Source: Paenibacillus_E allorhizoplanae (lineage in GTDB: Bacteria; Bacillota; Bacilli; Paenibacillales; NBRC-103111). Taken from it: 64,000 nt of DNA. Positions 13,932 to 21,751 of the stretch are shown in pieces. The stretch spans positions 62,001 to 126,000 of the forward strand of contig NZ_CAKMMW010000025.1 of NCBI RefSeq assembly GCF_927798215.1, written 5' to 3'. The notes beneath the pieces were generated by a model that was not told the origin of the DNA, made no database searches, and was given only the letters and a program-made list of their open reading frames with translations. A program made the position numbers and the translations under genes. The first letter of the stretch is position 1. Every line of letters begins with the position of its first letter.

Positions 13932-16580
13932 ATGTCGAGACTAAAAGGTTACGAAGGAATGAAGCTTTTATCAAGGTTGAAGCATATTAAACTAGTCTCA
14001 ATGGTAGTTGTACTCACGATGATCTTGTCCAGCATTAGCGTGAGCGCCACGGAGCAGAAAGCGTTCGCAGATGCAAGGGTCATTACCGTCAAACAAGACG
14101 GCACAGGCGATTTCAAGTTCATTAACGATGCAGCTCAAGCGGCTCAGCCCGGAGATACGGTATTGATTTATAGTGGCACGTATAGGGAAACGGTAGCGGC
14201 TCCGAGGGGAGGCAGTAACGAAAACACGAGAATTACCTATAAGGCTGCCCCTGGGCAACAAGTTATCATAAAGGGCTCTGAACTGGCTCAAGACTGGAGC
14301 TTTGACAATGCTAGTCAAACATGGATGAAGACTTTGCCGAATTTATATTTTGGCTCGTTTAATCCATTCGACACACATTGGGCTAAGGGGACCTTACCGG
14401 GAAGCAAGCAATTGCGTACAGCTGGATCTGTGTATTTGAACGATAGTTTACTTACGGAGCGATCCGCTTTAAGCGAAGTGCAAACTACTCCACTCACATG
14501 GACGGCCAAAGTGGACTCTGTCACTACAACGGTATACGCAAATTTTGGAGTGGACCCAAACGCAAATATCGTAGAGCTCACCAAGCGGAAGCAAGTGTTT
14601 ACCGCTTCATGGAATACTGGTTATATAACAGTTGACGGGCTCACGATAATGCATGGCGCAGGAACAAAGGATATTGATTACTGGCGGCCTGCTGCCATTC
14701 CGATGGAAGGAGCGCTCAGTACAAACGGTGGGTATAATTGGATCATTCAGAATAGCGTGTTGAAGAATAACGGTGGAGTTGCCTTGGATTTCGGACTGGG
14801 TTCTGCCATGAATGAGGCCAAATATGGGACTCCGGCCAAATACGGCTACCATATTATTCGCAATAATATCATTAAGGATAACAATACGAACGGGGCATTT
14901 GCATATAAAGGCCCTTTTACGGAAATCTACAACAACAAATTTATCAACAATAACGCCTTGAATACAGGCTTGTTGTCAGAAGCTTATTTAAAAATCATCG
15001 ACAACGGTACTGGTGCCAACATTCATGATAACTATTTCTATAGTAACCAGTCTTGGATGTCTTTTCCCGTATGGTTGGATTCGGAAGTACAGAACTATAA
15101 GTTCAGTCGGAATGTCATCGTCGCTTCCAACCCGGATAGTGTATTTTTTGATGAAGCTAACTTTGGAAGCAATGTAATCGACAACAATGTTTTTATTGGT
15201 AGTGGGGCTAGTTTCTTGGAAACGCAAGGTACGTCACTCGTCCACAATATGTTCATAAACTCGAACGTTTCGTTTGATGCCACACACTTCCCAGGGTTCC
15301 CTGGCGCTCAGGTTCAAGGTGCAGATGTTGACGGGTATCGTCATATGATGCTGTATCGGCCAGGTACACTGGTTCCACTGGGAACGGTGGCAACTCGTAC
15401 AAAGTACAACAAGGTGTTAAATAATATTTTTTACAATATAGGGATGATAACATTCCCGTCATTTATCGATGACAAACCATTCATTGAGCCTGCAATTTTG
15501 GACGCGGCCACCACAAATCTTTGGGGCAATGAAGTGGACTATAACGTGAACTATAACGGGGCTGCCAAAATACTCGATTATACATCGAATTCCTATACGC
15601 CTGATACACACAGTGCCGAAATTAGCGGAAACCCGGCATCCGCATCCTGTGACGAGAACAAGTGTACAATAACTTTTAGTGTTGATGCGGCAAATACCCC
15701 TGCCAATCTCGGAGCACATAAGATTACCGGAGCTTATATCGGAAAAAATCATGTACTGGCGACTATGCCAGATTCGATCTTCAAATTGCCTGACGGAAAC
15801 AAGCCGGATGGGGTAGCTCATATTGGGCCATCTCCGATTGACAATTATATTGAGGATGTGACAACAGATTTTTACGGCAATACTAGAACCGGTAATACGG
15901 TAGCAGCAGGACCGTTCCGGAATATACAGCCAGGTTCGAACACGCTGGTCGTCTGGTCCAGTGACGCAGCTTTAAAAGAGCCTATTTTGAGCGGTCCGGT
16001 ACATTTTGCTGACATGGAGTCTCATTGGGCCAAAAAAGAAATTAACGATTTAGCGTCGCGTTTGATTGTAAACGGTATTGATGAATCCGCATTCGAACCT
16101 GATCGACCTATCACACGCTCCGAATTTGCAACGATCGTCGTTAGAGCGCTTGGATTAAACGGTTCGTCATCTGTGTCTACGTTCTCTGATATCGCATCGA
16201 CAGACTGGTTTAAGGATTTTGTGAATCAGGCTTATCAGTACGGAATCGTATCGGGCTACCCAGACGGATCTTTCGCCCCTACGGCGTCGGTGACCCGGGA
16301 AGAAGCGATGTCCATGATAGCTAGAGCGATGAAAGTTATTAATTCTGCTTTTGGTATGGATGAGTCTGAAACGGATGTACTTCTTTCCTCGTTCACCGAT
16401 AAAGCTCATGTCAGTGAGTGGGCGAAGCAAAACATGGCCCTGTTGGTTAAAAGTGGTCTGATCGAAGGGGAGGCCGGCACTCTGCAGCCCGGGCGCAGCA
16501 TGACGCGTGCGGAAACGGCTGTAATCGTGGAACGGATGCTCATTCAAGCTGGGATCGTCGGTACGGCCTTGCAAAAATAG
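13932..16580 (+). CDS. Secreted right-handed beta-helix protein with three SLH domains, probable wall-anchored polysaccharide lyase or hydrolase
   Basis: The 882-residue protein has a signal peptide (hydrophobic MVVVLTMILSSISVSATEQK region). A pectate-lyase-like parallel beta-helix follows (about 45-650: GDFKFINDAAQAAQPGDTVL, IYSGTYRET, many Asn-rich turns). Three SLH domains lie at about 690-735, 751-800 and 820-870 (FADMESHWAKKEI, FSDIAS..WFKDF, FTDKAHVSEWAKQ) and would bind pyruvylated wall polymer. The start at 13932 has AGGGAGG with an 8-base spacer and is chosen over in-frame codons inside the IS remnant. The exact enzyme family is not clear; carbohydrate cleavage at the cell surface is inferred from fold and context. 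Confidence 0.83.
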   Translation: MSRLKGYEGMKLLSRLKHIKLVSMVVVLTMILSSISVSATEQKAFADARVITVKQDGTGDFKFINDAAQAAQPGDTVLIYSGTYRETVAAPRGGSNENTRITYKAAPGQQVIIKGSELAQDWSFDNASQTWMKTLPNLYFGSFNPFDTHWAKGTLPGSKQLRTAGSVYLNDSLLTERSALSEVQTTPLTWTAKVDSVTTTVYANFGVDPNANIVELTKRKQVFTASWNTGYITVDGLTIMHGAGTKDIDYWRPAAIPMEGALSTNGGYNWIIQNSVLKNNGGVALDFGLGSAMNEAKYGTPAKYGYHIIRNNIIKDNNTNGAFAYKGPFTEIYNNKFINNNALNTGLLSEAYLKIIDNGTGANIHDNYFYSNQSWMSFPVWLDSEVQNYKFSRNVIVASNPDSVFFDEANFGSNVIDNNVFIGSGASFLETQGTSLVHNMFINSNVSFDATHFPGFPGAQVQGADVDGYRHMMLYRPGTLVPLGTVATRTKYNKVLNNIFYNIGMITFPSFIDDKPFIEPAILDAATTNLWGNEVDYNVNYNGAAKILDYTSNSYTPDTHSAEISGNPASASCDENKCTITFSVDAANTPANLGAHKITGAYIGKNHVLATMPDSIFKLPDGNKPDGVAHIGPSPIDNYIEDVTTDFYGNTRTGNTVAAGPFRNIQPGSNTLVVWSSDAALKEPILSGPVHFADMESHWAKKEINDLASRLIVNGIDESAFEPDRPITRSEFATIVVRALGLNGSSSVSTFSDIASTDWFKDFVNQAYQYGIVSGYPDGSFAPTASVTREEAMSMIARAMKVINSAFGMDESETDVLLSSFTDKAHVSEWAKQNMALLVKSGLIEGEAGTLQPGRSMTRAETAVIVERMLIQAGIVGTALQK

Positions 16581-16635
16581 TTCATCATTCAAAAAAGTCC
16601 TATTGGTCTATACATTTGCATGGACGGATTCGTTT

Positions 16636-16753
16636 GCAAATAAGGAAGATAGAATCAAAAATAGCCAATATACCCGGATTGCTTTGTACTGCTAAGATCA
16701 AGTCATTGGTCGGGTATGACCGATCGACTGTAAATGAAAAGGGAGGAACATGT
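16636..16753 (+). promoter_or_regulatory. Leader region of the 16754 binding-protein gene, second copy of the shared element
   Basis: GCAAATAAG (16635) and GAATCAAAAATAGCCAATAT (16652) parallel 13815-13850, and GATCAAGTC follows at 16696. The spacing to the ribosome binding site is conserved within one base. Confidence 0.6.
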
Positions 16754-18097
16754 ATGTTTCAAACAAAAACGAAAGGTTTGATCGCGGGAGCCATAGCTAG
16801 TTCTATGCTTATGCTTTCCGCATGCTCGACAGATGGCAACACCACGGCGGGAACGGCCAGTCCAAATGCGGGAGCCAACAACTCCCCAGCGGTGGAAAAA
16901 TCATCAAACCCAGTAACACTGCAAGTATGGATGCCGGTTAGTTTCCCTGAGCTAGACCCCGCCATCAAACAGATCGGTACGGACTTTGAGAAAACACACC
17001 CGAATATTAAGGTCGAGATTACGACAATTCCATTTGCCGATTACTTCCAGAAGTTGTCTGTAGCATATGCTGGGGGCATTCAGCCAGATGTGCACGGACT
17101 TGGTTTTGGCCAACTGATATCGACTGTGGATCAAGGGAATTATATGGATATGAATCCGTTGATTCAAAAAGACAATTGGTCTGGAAAAAGCGACTTCTTC
17201 CCGGACATTCTGAAGGCCGGACAATGGAACGGCGGCTTGTATGGCCTGCTTATTCCAGAAACGCGCCCGTTGGTATGGAGAAAGGATTACTTCCAGGAAG
17301 CCGGGCTTGATCCGAACAAGCCGCCACAGACGTACGATGAGCTGTTTGCATATGCGAAGAAGCTATCCAAGAAAGATAGCAGCGGCAAAGTCACGCGGTC
17401 AGGCCTCGACATCACCACCAGCACAATCAATAACGTCAATTCGGAACAGGCCTACCTGAGCATGCTGTTATTAAATGGTCTGAATTTTTATGATGAGAAG
17501 GGGAATCCAACCTTTGATTCACCTGAATCGGTTAAGGTGGCAAACCAATTGACGGATTTGGTCAAAAGCAAGGACGTTATGTTTCAAGCAGATGCCAATG
17601 TAACGGGTTCGCTGTTCCAGAACAGTATGGCCGCAATGGGCTTCCAGAGCTCTTACAGTCTTGGACAGCTGACCAAATCGATCGGCAATGACAAGATCGG
17701 TTTTGCGCTCCCGCCGAAAGGGCCGACAGGAAAGCAAACTTCGCTTATGCTAGGAACTTTTATGACAATTGCCAAGAAGTCTGCGCATTCGCAGGAAGCT
17801 TGGGAGTTCTTGAAATTTATGTTCTCTCCGGATGAATTTTTCCAATTCTCGAAAGCGACTGGTTACGTTCCTCCTATGCAATCGCTTCAAGCTAAATTTG
17901 AAGGGCTTGGAGAAGCCAACAAGGTCATTTTTGCTTCAATGAAGGATGCCGGTGGCTATTTGCCTTCCTCCAACTGGAGCATCATTACGAAATATCTCCG
18001 GATCGGTTTGGAAGAAGCTTACTACGGCAAAAAAACACCAGAGCAAGCCATGAAGGATAACGCCGACAAGGCACGTCAAGAAGTGTCCAAAAAATAA
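16754..18097 (+). CDS. Sugar ABC transporter substrate-binding lipoprotein (family 1)
   Basis: The 447-residue protein has a lipoprotein signal with lipobox LSAC (MLSACSTDG). It then follows the solute-binding family 1 pattern (LQVWMPVSFPELDPAIKQI, FEKTHPNIKVEI, YAGGIQPDV, SAHSQEAWEFLKFMF). The ATG at 16754 is preceded by AAAGGGAGG with suitable spacing; the longer ORF from 16616 lies inside the leader. It should be anchored on the outer membrane face and deliver oligosaccharide to the two permeases at 18184 and 19078. A hairpin follows the gene at 18119. No ATPase gene is linked. Confidence 0.9.
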   Translation: MFQTKTKGLIAGAIASSMLMLSACSTDGNTTAGTASPNAGANNSPAVEKSSNPVTLQVWMPVSFPELDPAIKQIGTDFEKTHPNIKVEITTIPFADYFQKLSVAYAGGIQPDVHGLGFGQLISTVDQGNYMDMNPLIQKDNWSGKSDFFPDILKAGQWNGGLYGLLIPETRPLVWRKDYFQEAGLDPNKPPQTYDELFAYAKKLSKKDSSGKVTRSGLDITTSTINNVNSEQAYLSMLLLNGLNFYDEKGNPTFDSPESVKVANQLTDLVKSKDVMFQADANVTGSLFQNSMAAMGFQSSYSLGQLTKSIGNDKIGFALPPKGPTGKQTSLMLGTFMTIAKKSAHSQEAWEFLKFMFSPDEFFQFSKATGYVPPMQSLQAKFEGLGEANKVIFASMKDAGGYLPSSNWSIITKYLRIGLEEAYYGKKTPEQAMKDNADKARQEVSKK

Positions 18098-18118
18098 AGG
18101 AAGCATCGTCGAAAGCGG

Positions 18119-18157
18119 CCCCCTTGTGCATAAGCATTTTGCGGCCTAGGGGGCTTG
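18119..18157 (+). terminator. Intercistronic hairpin between binding protein and permease genes
   Basis: GCCCCCT (about 18118-18124) pairs with AGGGGGC (about 18149-18155), followed by TTGATTATT. Such hairpins usually protect or partly terminate, so that binding protein is made in excess over permeases. Confidence 0.5.
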
Positions 18158-18183
18158 ATTATTTGGAAAGGGGGAAGAACGAA

Positions 18184-19053
18184 TTGAATGCACGATGGAG
18201 TCGAAGGCTCATACCTTATCTGTTGATTTTGCCAAATGTACTCATTTATTTTATTTTTATATTTGTTCCCCTTCTATGTGTGGTTTACTTAAGCTTTACC
18301 AGCTACAGTATGTTATCGCCAGGAAAGTGGATTGGTCTTTCTAATTATGCAAGGATGTTTAATGACAGCATTTTTATGGGGGCTGTAGGGAATACACTTG
18401 TGTTTTGGCTCGTTACGGTCATTCCGCAAATGCTGATCGGTCTAGTGTTGGCGGTGCTGCTCAATTCAAAAATTCGGGGGATGGCTATATTCCGAGCGGG
18501 TATTTATTTACCGAGCGTCATTTCGGGAGTTGCTGTTTCTATGACTTGGCTATATTTGTACGATAATAAGAACGGTCCGTTTAACGCGATACTGAAGTGG
18601 CTCCATTTTAGTGGTATTAATTGGCTCGGAGACACTCATTATTCGCTCATGTCTATCAGCATTCTTGGCATATGGGTAGGAACTGGGTATGCGATGATCA
18701 TTTATTTGGCTGGTTTGCAATCGATTGACGCTCAACTATACGAAGCGGCTAGTATCGACGGAGCGACTGGGCTGCGCAGCTTTCTTCGCATTACAGTACC
18801 GCTTTTAAATCCAATGACCTTCTTTATCTTTGTCACCGCGACAATCCGTTCGTTCCAGGTGTTTGATTACGTGTATATTATGACCAAAGGCGGCCCACTG
18901 AATTCGACAAATACGATCGTTAATCAAATCGTCGATACTTCTTTCGGACAGTATGAAATGGGCTATGCATCGGCTCTTTCCATCTTTTTGCTGATTATTA
19001 CCTTGGCTGTTACTTTGATTAATTACAGGGTTGGCACAAGGACACTCGAGTAA
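18184..19053 (+). CDS. Carbohydrate ABC transporter permease (MalF/UgpA type)
   Basis: The product is about 289 residues with six predicted membrane segments. The conserved cytoplasmic EAA loop reads EAASIDGATGLRSFLRITVP, the contact site for the ATPase. The TTG start at 18184 has AAAGGGGG at a 9-base distance; the ORF from 18124 includes hairpin sequence and is unlikely. It pairs with the permease at 19078 and the binding protein at 16754 as a CUT1-type importer. Confidence 0.9.
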   Translation: MNARWSRRLIPYLLILPNVLIYFIFIFVPLLCVVYLSFTSYSMLSPGKWIGLSNYARMFNDSIFMGAVGNTLVFWLVTVIPQMLIGLVLAVLLNSKIRGMAIFRAGIYLPSVISGVAVSMTWLYLYDNKNGPFNAILKWLHFSGINWLGDTHYSLMSISILGIWVGTGYAMIIYLAGLQSIDAQLYEAASIDGATGLRSFLRITVPLLNPMTFFIFVTATIRSFQVFDYVYIMTKGGPLNSTNTIVNQIVDTSFGQYEMGYASALSIFLLIITLAVTLINYRVGTRTLE

Positions 19054-19077
19054 ACGCAGAAAAGGAGGAGAAATGCT

Positions 19078-19944
19078 GTGAAGCTAAACCACATGTCCAA
19101 AACATGGTTATTTATCATTTTGACTATCGTTACGATTATAAACTTAGTTCCTTTATTTTTTATGATATTTACCTCCTTCAAAGGAAATACCGAGCTCGTT
19201 TCGGGCAAGCTTACTCTTCTTCCACAAGAATGGCATTTTGATAACTATGTAAAAGCCATGCAACAGGGAAATTGGGGGCTTTATTTCAAAAATTCCTTAA
19301 TTGTCACTTTGGTTGCTACCGCAGGAAGTCTATTTTTTAATACGCTGGCAGGATATACGTTCGCTAGAATCCGGTTTGCAGGAAGCACAGTTATCTTCAT
19401 CTGCCTTCTTGTAGGGATGATGGTACCCGCACAGGCGATTGTCGTACCGCAATTTATTATTATGAAAAATATTCCGTTCTTCGGACATAACGATATGTTT
19501 GGGCATGGCGGTACAGGATGGTTGAATACGTATTGGGCTCTCATTTTACCGGCGCTGTCAGGCTCGATCGGCATTTTTATGGCTCGTCAGTTTTACGCTG
19601 GCTTTCCCAAAGATCTGGATGAAGCGGGCTTTATGGACGGCAACGGCTATCTGGGTATGTATTTACGAATCTATTTGCCGCTTAGCGGACCTTTGCTCGC
19701 CTCGCTCGGGATTTTAAAAATCGTATCCGTATGGAACGACTTCTTCGGCCCGCTGATTTTTACCAGTAAGGAGAGTATGCGTACGATCCAGCTTGCTTTG
19801 TCGGTGTTTAAAGGAGAATTTACGATTCAGTACAATTTGCTGATGGCTGCGACAATGTTAATTTCACTGCCGATGATTATTGCTTTCTTCGTGTTCCAGA
19901 AGCAATTCGTTGGAAGCATTGTATCGTCAGGCGTGAAAGGGTAG
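19078..19944 (+). CDS. Carbohydrate ABC transporter permease (MalG/UgpE type)
   Basis: The 288-residue protein has six membrane segments and an EAA-like loop, DEAGFMDGNGYLGMYLRIYL. The ending FVFQKQFVGSIVSSGVKG is the classic C-terminus of MalG-type permeases. The GTG start at 19078 has AAAGGAGGAG about 8 bases upstream; the ATG at 19072 is followed by a stop two codons later. The sulfatase gene begins immediately at its stop codon, showing that importer and sulfatase are co-expressed. Confidence 0.92.
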   Translation: MKLNHMSKTWLFIILTIVTIINLVPLFFMIFTSFKGNTELVSGKLTLLPQEWHFDNYVKAMQQGNWGLYFKNSLIVTLVATAGSLFFNTLAGYTFARIRFAGSTVIFICLLVGMMVPAQAIVVPQFIIMKNIPFFGHNDMFGHGGTGWLNTYWALILPALSGSIGIFMARQFYAGFPKDLDEAGFMDGNGYLGMYLRIYLPLSGPLLASLGILKIVSVWNDFFGPLIFTSKESMRTIQLALSVFKGEFTIQYNLLMAATMLISLPMIIAFFVFQKQFVGSIVSSGVKG

Positions 19945-21438
19945 GTGAATAACTTGAAAGCGAAAGCGATTATGGTGATGTTTGACACGCTGAACCGGCA
20001 TATGCTGCCGCCTTATGGCTGCGACTGGGTAAAGGCGCCAAATTTTGCTCGGCTAGCCGAGAGAACAGCCGTGTTCGAGAAAAGTTTTATCGGCAGCATG
20101 CCCTGCATGCCAGCCCGGCGGGAGCTGCAAACCAGCCGCCACAATTTCCTACACCGCAGCTGGGGGCCTATGGAGCCTTTCGACGATTCGATGCCGGAAC
20201 TGTTAAAGCAAAATGGCATTTATACGCATTTGGCCACCGATCACCAGCATTACTGGGAAGATGGAGGTGCCACCTATCATACTCGCTACAGCTCTTACGA
20301 ATTGATACGAGGGCAGGAGGGAGATCCGTGGAAGGGGGAGGTTCAAGATCCCGAGATCCCGGAGAGCTTAGGTGGGCATGAATTTATGCCCAATCTCGTG
20401 CGGCAGGATTGGATCAACCGCAAATTTATGAGGGAAGAGAAAGACTTTCCGCAGGCCCGGACGTTTGCCGCAGGAATGGCGTTTATCCGTGCAAATGCTA
20501 CTCAGGAAAACTGGTATTTGCAGTTGGAGACGTTCGACCCTCATGAGCCGTTTTATGCACCGCAGCGATTCCGCGATTTGTACCCGCATGATTACAAAGG
20601 AAAGCACTTCGATTGGCCGCCATACGCTCCAGTGAGGGAAACTCTCGAGGAAGTGCAGCATGCTCGTTTCGAATATGCGGCTCTGGTTAGTATGTGCGAC
20701 GACTATTTGGGACAAGTATTGGATTTGATGGATGAGCTGGACTTATGGAAGGATACGATGCTGATCGTGAATACCGACCACGGCTTCTTGCTGGGCGAAC
20801 ACGATTGGTGGGCTAAATCGCATATGCCGTATTATAACGAGATAGCCAATACTCCGCTCTTTATTTGGGATCCAAGAAGCGGCGTGCGTGGAGAGCGGCG
20901 CAAAAGTCTGGTTCAGATGATCGACATGGCCCCAACACTGCTTGACTTTTTCGGAGTGAAAATCCCGGAGGATATGCAGGGGAAGCCGCTCAGGGACACA
21001 ATCGCTTCGGATGTGCCGGTGAGAGAAGCAGCTTTATTCGGCATTCATGGTGGGCATGTAAACTGCACGGATGGTCGATATGTGTACATGCGGGCTCCGG
21101 TCAGCACAGACAATCAGCCATTATATGAATACACTCTGATGCCGACGCATATGCGAAGTCGATTCGCTCCAGATGAGCTGCGGCAGATGGAGCTGGCAGA
21201 GCCATTTACGTTTACTAAGGGCGTCGCGACACTTCGAATTCTGGCTCGAAAGGCGCATTCTCCCCATCCATTCGGAACGATGCTGTTTGATATGGAGAAG
21301 GACCTAGACCAGGATCAGCCAATTTGCGATGCCGAGATTGAAGCAGCTATGGAACGAATACTCGTAAGTTTGATGCAGCAAAACGATGCTCCTCGAGAAC
21401 AGTACGTAAGGTTGGGACTTGATATATCAGACGGGTGA
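19945..21438 (+). CDS. Sulfatase (formylglycine-dependent, type I)
   Basis: The 497-residue protein has the formylglycine signature CMPAR (Cys54-x-Pro-x-Arg58) within GSMPCMPARRELQTSR. It also has the metal-binding opening MVMFDTLNRHMLPPYG and VNTDHGFLLGEHDWWAKS, the late metal site. It lacks a signal peptide, so it should act in the cytoplasm on imported oligosaccharides. The GTG start directly follows the permease stop. Activation of Cys54 needs a maturase (FGE or anSME) that is not in the window. Its co-transcription with the importer indicates that the transported sugar is sulfated, or carries a similar ester. Confidence 0.92.
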   Translation: MNNLKAKAIMVMFDTLNRHMLPPYGCDWVKAPNFARLAERTAVFEKSFIGSMPCMPARRELQTSRHNFLHRSWGPMEPFDDSMPELLKQNGIYTHLATDHQHYWEDGGATYHTRYSSYELIRGQEGDPWKGEVQDPEIPESLGGHEFMPNLVRQDWINRKFMREEKDFPQARTFAAGMAFIRANATQENWYLQLETFDPHEPFYAPQRFRDLYPHDYKGKHFDWPPYAPVRETLEEVQHARFEYAALVSMCDDYLGQVLDLMDELDLWKDTMLIVNTDHGFLLGEHDWWAKSHMPYYNEIANTPLFIWDPRSGVRGERRKSLVQMIDMAPTLLDFFGVKIPEDMQGKPLRDTIASDVPVREAALFGIHGGHVNCTDGRYVYMRAPVSTDNQPLYEYTLMPTHMRSRFAPDELRQMELAEPFTFTKGVATLRILARKAHSPHPFGTMLFDMEKDLDQDQPICDAEIEAAMERILVSLMQQNDAPREQYVRLGLDISDG

Positions 21439-21446
21439 CAAGAATG

Positions 21447-21560
21447 TTATCCGGTATAAACTATTGTAAGTCTTGGTTCTTTCCTTTTAAACGGAACAGC
21501 GATAGCCACAGCTTTTGATTTGGATACGTCTAAGCCAACGTATTTTGTGGAATTATTCAT
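21447..21560 (-). pseudogene. IS110-family transposase, N-terminal fragment
   Basis: The minus strand from the ATG at 21560 reads MNNSTKYVGLDVSKSKAVAI. This is the opening of an IS110-type DEDD transposase, with the first catalytic Asp in GLDVSK. It ends after 37 residues, against about 400 for an intact enzyme. The rest of the gene is absent, so this is a decayed element behind the sulfatase gene. Confidence 0.7.
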
Positions 21561-21720
21561 AATAGAAACCGACTCCTTTTGGTTAGTAGCTCTGATTTGG
21601 ATGCTAATGGATACTTGATCTAAATCCATTGTTTCCGAATTAACCTACGTAGAAGCAAAGAGGATGTCGGTTTCGTTCATTATAACTATTTTCAAGTCCT
21701 TGCCTGTCGCTGTTTAATTT
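21561..21720 (-). mobile_element. IS110-family left non-coding end with inverted repeat
   Basis: GAAACCGAC (21565-21573) and GTCGGTTTC (21666-21674) bracket the non-coding sequence just upstream of the transposase fragment. In IS110 elements this position carries the bridge RNA. The gap between the sulfatase and the next gene holds nothing else. Confidence 0.45.
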
Positions 21721-21751
21721 TTAGGTCCAGAATACACAAATCTTAGCATTA

